Assembly (NCBI GenBank): GCA_023391315.1
Contig: JAEWBD010000389.1
Coordinates: 1-18,842 of the forward strand
Direction: 5' to 3'
DNA length: 18,842 bases
Source: Bacteroidota bacterium
GTDB lineage: Bacteria > Bacteroidota > Bacteroidia > Chitinophagales > Chitinophagaceae
This document shows positions 14,876-18,842 of this stretch, in pieces (within the stretch, counting starts at the first letter, position 1; every line of letters begins with the position of its first letter). Position numbers and translations under genes: made by a program. The notes beneath the pieces are model-generated. The model saw only the letters and a program-made list of their open reading frames with translations. It had not been told where the DNA came from and did not search any database.

Positions 14876-15133
14876 TTACGATTTGGTTTTGATCAATAAT
14901 GCTAACAAGAAAAATACAAAGGCTACGCCAATATAAATTGCCATAGAAACAATGCGGGCAACACCGTTTTGCTGCATTGCCATAAGTATTCCAAGCAGCA
15001 GTAGAAGAGCCGCTAATACAAAAAGTATATTCCTTGTTTTTTTTACAGGCTTATTATAACCTTCTATTGAAGGGTTATCCTCTTCGAGCAAATCAGTGGC
15101 GGTTGAATTTTCAGCAGTTGTATTTTGGTTCAT
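14876..15133 (-). CDS. Small two-helix membrane protein, function unknown
   Basis: 85 residues. Polar N-terminal tail (about 1-33, several acidic residues then KPVKKTR), first membrane segment NILFVLAALLLLLGILMAM (about 35-53), short loop, second segment IVSMAIYIGVAFVFFLLALLI (about 61-81), and a Lys-rich end. The tail and loop charges suggest both ends inside. I recognise no family. It is transcribed divergently from recX, with 76 nt between the two starts. Beyond its stop (14806-14875, minus strand) another frame reads about 28 codons without a stop and with normal composition, so the gene may have had a longer C-terminus. Confidence 0.65.
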   Translation of the reverse strand: MNQNTTAENSTATDLLEEDNPSIEGYNKPVKKTRNILFVLAALLLLLGILMAMQQNGVARIVSMAIYIGVAFVFFLLALLIKTKS

Positions 15134-15209
15134 AGCGGTTGATTTGAAACAAACTTAATTGTTTTATTTTAAATATTATTTTCACCAGTATAAATAGCTT
15201 AGTATTTTA

Positions 15210-15668
15210 ATGAACGATACATTACAAACCGCCCTGGAAAAAGCAAAACATTATTGCGCTTACCAGGAAAGGTGCCACAGCGAAGTGCGGGATAAGCTAT
15301 ATTCATTGGGCCTGCACCGCAATGAAGTTGAACCATTGCTCACGCAGCTCATTGAAGAAAATTATTTGAATGAAGAACGTTTCGCCACAGCTTATGCAGG
15401 TGGCAAATTCAGGATAAAGCAATGGGGCAAAGAGAAGATAAAATATGCTTTAAAGCAGAAAAGGATCAGTGATTATTGCATCCGCAAAGCCTTGGCTTCC
15501 ATATCAAATATCGATTACAATAAAACCTTTAATACTGTTGCCGACAAGAAATTGGCTACACTAAAAAGCGAGAAAAACATCTTTATTAAAAAAAGAAAAA
15601 TAAAAGATTTTTTGCAGCAGAGAGGCTTTGAATTAAAGCTGATCAATGATTATTTAAAAGAAATATGA
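15210..15668 (+). CDS. recX: RecX-family regulatory protein
   Basis: Small, all-helical, predicted to bind RecA filaments and restrain recombination. 152 residues, typical length. RecX signatures: LEKAKHYCAYQERCHSEVRDKLYSLGL (about 9-35), LIEENYLNEERFATAYAGGKFRIKQWGKEKIKYALKQKRIS (47-87), and a final tandem helical repeat ending in LQQRGFELKLINDYLKE. recA is not in the window, which is common. The start ATG follows an A/T-rich leader, and the stop lies 27 nt before the lipoprotein start, so co-transcription with the lipoprotein gene is possible. Confidence 0.88.
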   Translation: MNDTLQTALEKAKHYCAYQERCHSEVRDKLYSLGLHRNEVEPLLTQLIEENYLNEERFATAYAGGKFRIKQWGKEKIKYALKQKRISDYCIRKALASISNIDYNKTFNTVADKKLATLKSEKNIFIKKRKIKDFLQQRGFELKLINDYLKEI

Positions 15669-15695
15669 TTTATTTTATTAGTAGAAACCTGCTGT

Positions 15696-16997
15696 ATGAA
15701 AAAAATAAAAACAACTGTTACATTAGCCGTAATAACATTACTCTCCGCATGTAATAATGTTCAAAAAGAAACAAAACAGATTCCAACAGCCACACTTATT
15801 TCGTCGGAAAAATTTTATTTCAATTCTTTTGTCGATTGCAATATGGCCGAAGCATGGATAGGCGACACTTTTCGCATCTTCCCCGGTAAATATGGCGAAG
15901 ACCCGGTATGGGGCGCTGCCAATGATTTAAAATTTGCCAATGGCAAAAATGCCGATGAAGCTTTTAGCGCAACCAAGGATGCTTTCATCAATCCTGTTAT
16001 GCCATTGAATGCAAAACCGGGCGAAGCCGGTTTGCATGGCGCTGTTTGGTTTGAAACCATTTACCAGGATAAAAAAGATGCGGGCGGTAAAACATTATAT
16101 GCCGTATATCACAATGAAAATTACCCGGCAACATTGCCTTATAATGCTGCAACCGGCGAAGGTTATATTGATAAGAAATGGCCGCAGGGTTTAACAGATT
16201 TAGGTTCGGCTGCTGCCGTTTGCCGTATTGGTATTATGAAATCAACCGATGGCGGCAGAAGCTGGATAAACAAAGGTATTTTTATTGAAGACCTGCAGCC
16301 ACGCATGATATTAAAGCCACACAATACATCCGTAACTTTTGCCGGCGGTGTCGGCGATCCGTCGGCTGTTGTAAGCGGAAATTATTTATATCTTTTTTAT
16401 GGTGAATATGGTTATAAAGGCAGTTACGATTCCGCAACATACAACCCCGGTACGGAATGGAGCGGGCAATGTATAAGCATTGCAAGAATTAGTTTAGATG
16501 ATTTGGATAATCCTGAAGGCAAAGCAAAAAGATGGGATGGCAAATCATTTAATGCAGTTTATAATGGCATTGGCGAGCCGGTAGCATCCTTACAAATTCC
16601 AATGGATGCAGGCGGCGGACCAGCTTCAAAAGCGGGATCAAAGTTTCACTGGGGACCATCCGTAAGCTGGAATACATATTTAAATTGCTGGGTAATGATG
16701 ATGGCAATGTCCCAGGGCATAAAATGGGAAGGCGGCAGCATCTGGATATCCTACAACCTTAATAAAGATTTGGGTGAAAATGATAACGCACAGCAATGGA
16801 GCAAACCGCAAATGCTGCTGAATAAACCGGGTCATATCATCTGGTATCCTTCGCTGCAGCCGACCAGTAATTCATTTGATGTGGAAAATAAAAACACCTG
16901 CCTTCAGTTAGGACAGGAAGCCAGGTTATTTTATAAAGACATGCATGGCGATAGCAGCGAATATGTTTCTGAATATAAGATACGGTTTGAGAAATGA
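15696..16997 (+). CDS. Secreted lipoprotein with sialidase-type Asp box (beta-propeller, putative sugar-active)
   Basis: 433 residues. Signal peptide with lipobox LLSAC (Cys19 the predicted lipidated residue), so anchored to a membrane and facing the periplasm or cell surface. The sequence has many W/Y/G-rich strands and an Asp-box motif, STDGGRSWI (SxDxGxxW, about 187-195), followed by GGVGDPSAVV and YLYLFYGEYGY, features of five- or six-bladed propellers found in sialidases and GH43-like enzymes. HWGPSVSWNTYLNCWVMMM later in the chain would form another blade. I do not recognise a specific family, and no catalytic residue can be assigned. It ends before a strong terminator at 17040-17081. 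A carbohydrate-related role fits the oxidoreductase and DUF1080 genes nearby, which are on the opposite strand. Confidence 0.65.
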   Translation: MKKIKTTVTLAVITLLSACNNVQKETKQIPTATLISSEKFYFNSFVDCNMAEAWIGDTFRIFPGKYGEDPVWGAANDLKFANGKNADEAFSATKDAFINPVMPLNAKPGEAGLHGAVWFETIYQDKKDAGGKTLYAVYHNENYPATLPYNAATGEGYIDKKWPQGLTDLGSAAAVCRIGIMKSTDGGRSWINKGIFIEDLQPRMILKPHNTSVTFAGGVGDPSAVVSGNYLYLFYGEYGYKGSYDSATYNPGTEWSGQCISIARISLDDLDNPEGKAKRWDGKSFNAVYNGIGEPVASLQIPMDAGGGPASKAGSKFHWGPSVSWNTYLNCWVMMMAMSQGIKWEGGSIWISYNLNKDLGENDNAQQWSKPQMLLNKPGHIIWYPSLQPTSNSFDVENKNTCLQLGQEARLFYKDMHGDSSEYVSEYKIRFEK

Positions 16998-17039
16998 TAA
17001 AGAGTTTTTAGCTGTGAGCAACGGGCTGAATATCCCAAA

Positions 17040-17081
17040 ATAAAATCCCCGGAATTTTAAAACACCGGGGATTTTATTTTT
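17040..17081. terminator. Bidirectional intrinsic terminator
   Basis: Perfect 13-bp stem, ATAAAATCCCCGG (17040-17052) with CCGGGGATTTTAT (17065-17077), around a 12-nt A/T loop, with T residues on the plus side and an A-run giving T residues on the minus side. It lies between the stops of the convergent lipoprotein and DUF1080 genes and can serve both. Confidence 0.9.
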
Positions 17082-17130
17082 ATAAGAAATGGTTTTTTCC
17101 AATTCAGACTAACGATTCACGCTCCCATGC

Positions 17131-17147
17131 TCACCACTCACAATTCA
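17131..17147. repeat. Dispersed 17-bp repeat, copy 2
   Basis: TCACCACTCACAATTCA, the exact reverse complement of 1261-1277, just before the DUF1080 stop. Intergenic in both places. Confidence 0.6.
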
Positions 17148-17154
17148 CTATTTA

Positions 17155-17973
17155 CTAATTCAGCGGCCTGATCCAGATATTCCTAAAACTAATTGGCTCG
17201 CTTGGATCGCCATGAGACTGCAATTTAATGGGTGATGGCCCGTGCGCTATATAATGGGGCAGGCCGATATATCTTGTAATGCCGCGTAAAGCAAAATTGT
17301 CCTGCAGCAATACGCCGTTGTGTAAAACAGTAACATGCGCAGAATCGGTTAAATTTCCCGAGGCATCAAAGCGTGGTGCATGCCAGATAACATCATATGT
17401 TTGCCATTCGCCTGGCTTTTTGCAGGCATTAGCCAAAGGAATTCCTTGCTTATACATAGCGCCGGTTTGGCCGTTCACATACGTTTTATTGTTATAGCAA
17501 TCCAGCACCTGCAACTCGTAACCTTCATCGCCCATGCCAAGGTTGGCAAGAAAAATTCCGCTGTTGCCGCGTGCCTGGCCACTGCCATGTATATCCGTTG
17601 GAATACGCCATTCAATATGCAACTGGTAATCTTCAAAGCGTTGCTTGGTTATAATGCCGCCCGATTTTTTGTTTACGGTAAAGGCGCCATCCTTTACAAT
17701 CCATTCAGCGGGTTTGGTGCTGTCTTTATCACTATGCCAGGCATCAAGGTTTTTACCATCAAATAAAACAATCGCGTCAGAAGGGGCGTCGCCACAATTT
17801 TTTCCCGGAGTTACCACCGGCGGAACCGGCCGGTAAAATTCAGTGGCCTGCGGCTTCGTTGTATCGCCTACGTAGCGAAGTGTTGCCGTCATTTCGGTAG
17901 TGGAATCTACCTGGGCCTTAGCAATCATTATACATACAAAACAAGCAGCGGTTAAAAGGATTCTCTTATTCAT
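17155..17973 (-). CDS. DUF1080 family protein (3-keto-disaccharide hydrolase-like)
   Basis: 272 residues with signal peptide MNKRILLTAACFVCIMIAKA, so exported. DUF1080 (concanavalin-like jelly-roll) features: IVLFDGKNLDAWHSDK (68-83), EWIVKDGAFTVNKKSGGIITKQRFEDYQLHIEWRIP, RGNSGIFL, YELQVLDCYNNKTYVNGQTGAMYKQ, WQTYDVIWHAPRFD and the terminal PISFRNIWIRPL. Members of this family hydrolyse 3-keto-glycosides formed by a Gfo/Idh/MocA dehydrogenase, and a gene of that type lies upstream on the same strand, 292 nt away. The pair fits an oxidise-then-cleave route for sugar glycosides. Substrate not readable from the sequence. A TAnnTTTG element (reverse of 17999-18006) lies 26 nt before the start, so it may have its own promoter. 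Confidence 0.87.
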   Translation of the reverse strand: MNKRILLTAACFVCIMIAKAQVDSTTEMTATLRYVGDTTKPQATEFYRPVPPVVTPGKNCGDAPSDAIVLFDGKNLDAWHSDKDSTKPAEWIVKDGAFTVNKKSGGIITKQRFEDYQLHIEWRIPTDIHGSGQARGNSGIFLANLGMGDEGYELQVLDCYNNKTYVNGQTGAMYKQGIPLANACKKPGEWQTYDVIWHAPRFDASGNLTDSAHVTVLHNGVLLQDNFALRGITRYIGLPHYIAHGPSPIKLQSHGDPSEPISFRNIWIRPLN

Positions 17974-18265
17974 TTGTAATTTTTAATTTTTTATTTGTCA
18001 AATGTAATTACCTGTTATTTAGTTGCAGCGGTTTAATAGTTATAACGGCATGGCTTATTTCATTGTGGGCAATTTGTTTTATGTGTTGCAACATACAACA
18101 CAGTTATGATAAAATTCTTTTGAATCTGTTTGATTTTTTTATTACCAGCCAATTAATGCTATGAAGCACGGTTGCGTCGCAACACTGCAACTGCATCAAT
18201 GCTATGAGCTTCGGCTTCAATTTAAAGCCGGCACAATAAAAATAACAAGCGCCTGCATTTACAAG
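17974..18265. other. Intergenic region before the DUF1080 gene
   Basis: No gene is apparent. It contains a candidate -7 element for the DUF1080 gene at 17999-18006 (TACATTTG on the minus strand). A 7-bp hairpin pairs TGTGTTG (18082-18088) with CAACACA (18096-18102). The 9-mer ATGCTATGA is repeated near 18157 and 18201, and CGGCTT pairs with AAGCCG shortly after the oxidoreductase stop; that last hairpin lacks a T-run, so it is a poor terminator. Confidence 0.45.
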
Positions 18266-18842
18266 TTACACTTTTGGCAGTTCATATCCATTATGATATT
18301 TGGCAGCGAGCAAATCGTTAGCCTCATTATCGGTAAAGCTTTTCTTTGCATCATCCCAGTAAATCTTTTTACCAACCCTGAAAGCAATATTACCCATCTG
18401 GCAAACCGTTGCCACATGTGCAGCCGCCTGCACCGGGCAATGCAAATCTTCCGTTTTGCGCGATTTTATTACATCTAAAAAATTCTTTGTATGCAGTAAA
18501 AGACCGTCATCAACTTTTGGCTGGCGGGCAACCGCTTCCATTTTATTGCTGCCATTTATCACTTCAGGAATTACTTCCCATCCGCCACGATCAACTACCA
18601 GCGTTCCATTGTTGCCAATAAATGCCACCCCGTGATCGCGTTGGTAAGGCCCGTCATTTATACCGGTGGCATGTTCCCAAAGCATATTAAAATCACCAAA
18701 ATCATAAACGGTGGTAAGCGTATCGGGCGTTTGCTCGGCGTCATCGGGATAAGCGAATTTTCCACCGCTGGCCATGATGCTTTTTGGAACAGTTGCCTTT
18801 GAGCCAAGCAATGCATAATCAATCATGTGCACGCCCCAGTCG
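18266..18842 (-). CDS. Gfo/Idh/MocA family oxidoreductase, C-terminal part (5' end outside window)
   Basis: 192 codons of an NAD(P)-dependent sugar oxidoreductase; the frame is open to the right edge (…DWGVHMIDYALLG precedes and includes the first ATG, so that ATG is internal). DWG-x-H-x-x-D in the second domain is the typical position of the catalytic His-Asp pair in this family. The remainder (FGDFNMLWEHATG, GNNGTLVVDRGGWEVIPE, HTKNFLDVIKSRK, GNIAFRVGKKIYWDDAKKSFTDNEAN) is characteristic of the secreted/Tat-type Gfo/Idh/MocA group common in Bacteroidota; the N-terminal Rossmann domain and any signal peptide are not in view. Likely works with the DUF1080 hydrolase downstream. Confidence 0.88.
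   Translation of the reverse strand, partial: DWGVHMIDYALLGSKATVPKSIMASGGKFAYPDDAEQTPDTLTTVYDFGDFNMLWEHATGINDGPYQRDHGVAFIGNNGTLVVDRGGWEVIPEVINGSNKMEAVARQPKVDDGLLLHTKNFLDVIKSRKTEDLHCPVQAAAHVATVCQMGNIAFRVGKKIYWDDAKKSFTDNEANDLLAAKYHNGYELPKV

Noticed and set aside
17380..17766. 128-codon plus-strand ORF inside the DUF1080 gene
   Set aside because: Antisense shadow of a clear DUF1080 gene with a signal peptide and family motifs.
1..18842. CRISPR arrays, tRNA or rRNA genes, insertion sequences, prophage or defence genes
   Set aside because: I looked for spaced direct repeats, tRNA-like folds, transposase motifs and terminal inverted repeats and found none that hold up.

Overview
The window looks like a Bacteroidota chromosome, most likely Chitinophagaceae or a close relative. 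GC is moderate to low. Start codons follow A/T-rich stretches without clear Shine-Dalgarno sites. Several promoters fit the Bacteroidota TAnnTTTG (-7) pattern. Family content also fits: DUF3078 and DUF1080 proteins, a Gfo/Idh/MocA oxidoreductase, and MetH with its homocysteine domain as a separate protein. This placement rests on sequence character, not a database search.

Layout. 1-1239 (-): 5' part of a DEAD-box RNA helicase gene running off the left edge. 1398-2902 (+): a DUF1543 protein and a phytanoyl-CoA dioxygenase-family enzyme. 4367-3001 (-): a DinB-like protein and glutamate racemase MurI. 4584-9780 (+): a sulfite-reduction/siroheme operon, cobA-cysJ-cysI-sirC. 10750-9809 (-): a DUF3078 outer-membrane protein. 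11102-14805 (+): cobalamin-dependent methionine synthase as a separate homocysteine domain plus a second protein that carries an in-frame TAA. 15133-14876 (-): a small membrane protein. 15210-16997 (+): recX and a lipoprotein with a sialidase-type Asp box. 18842-17155 (-): a Gfo/Idh/MocA oxidoreductase (partial) and a DUF1080 sugar hydrolase, probably working together on 3-keto sugars.

Most interesting signal. The sulfite-reduction operon is preceded by what reads as a complete translation-coupled attenuator. A short leader ORF has four Cys codons (MCCCMC...). A segment inside it can pair either with a stretch just before the Cys codons or with the 5' arm of a strong intrinsic terminator located 26 nt before cobA. 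This matches the 1:2 / 2:3 / 3:4 logic of the trp attenuator, but with cysteine codons and a cysteine-supply operon. A second Cys-rich leader (MCICCSNIKLTV) ends in an ATGA overlap with the start of metH. Together they suggest that cysteine-codon leaders control sulfur assimilation and methionine synthesis here.

Metabolic link. CobA and SirC supply siroheme to CysI, and CysJ feeds it electrons to make sulfide. Sulfide enters cysteine and homocysteine, and MetH methylates homocysteine. The premature TAA in metH breaks the folate-binding barrel, so MetH may be inactive, read through or rescued by re-initiation, or the stop may be a base-call error.
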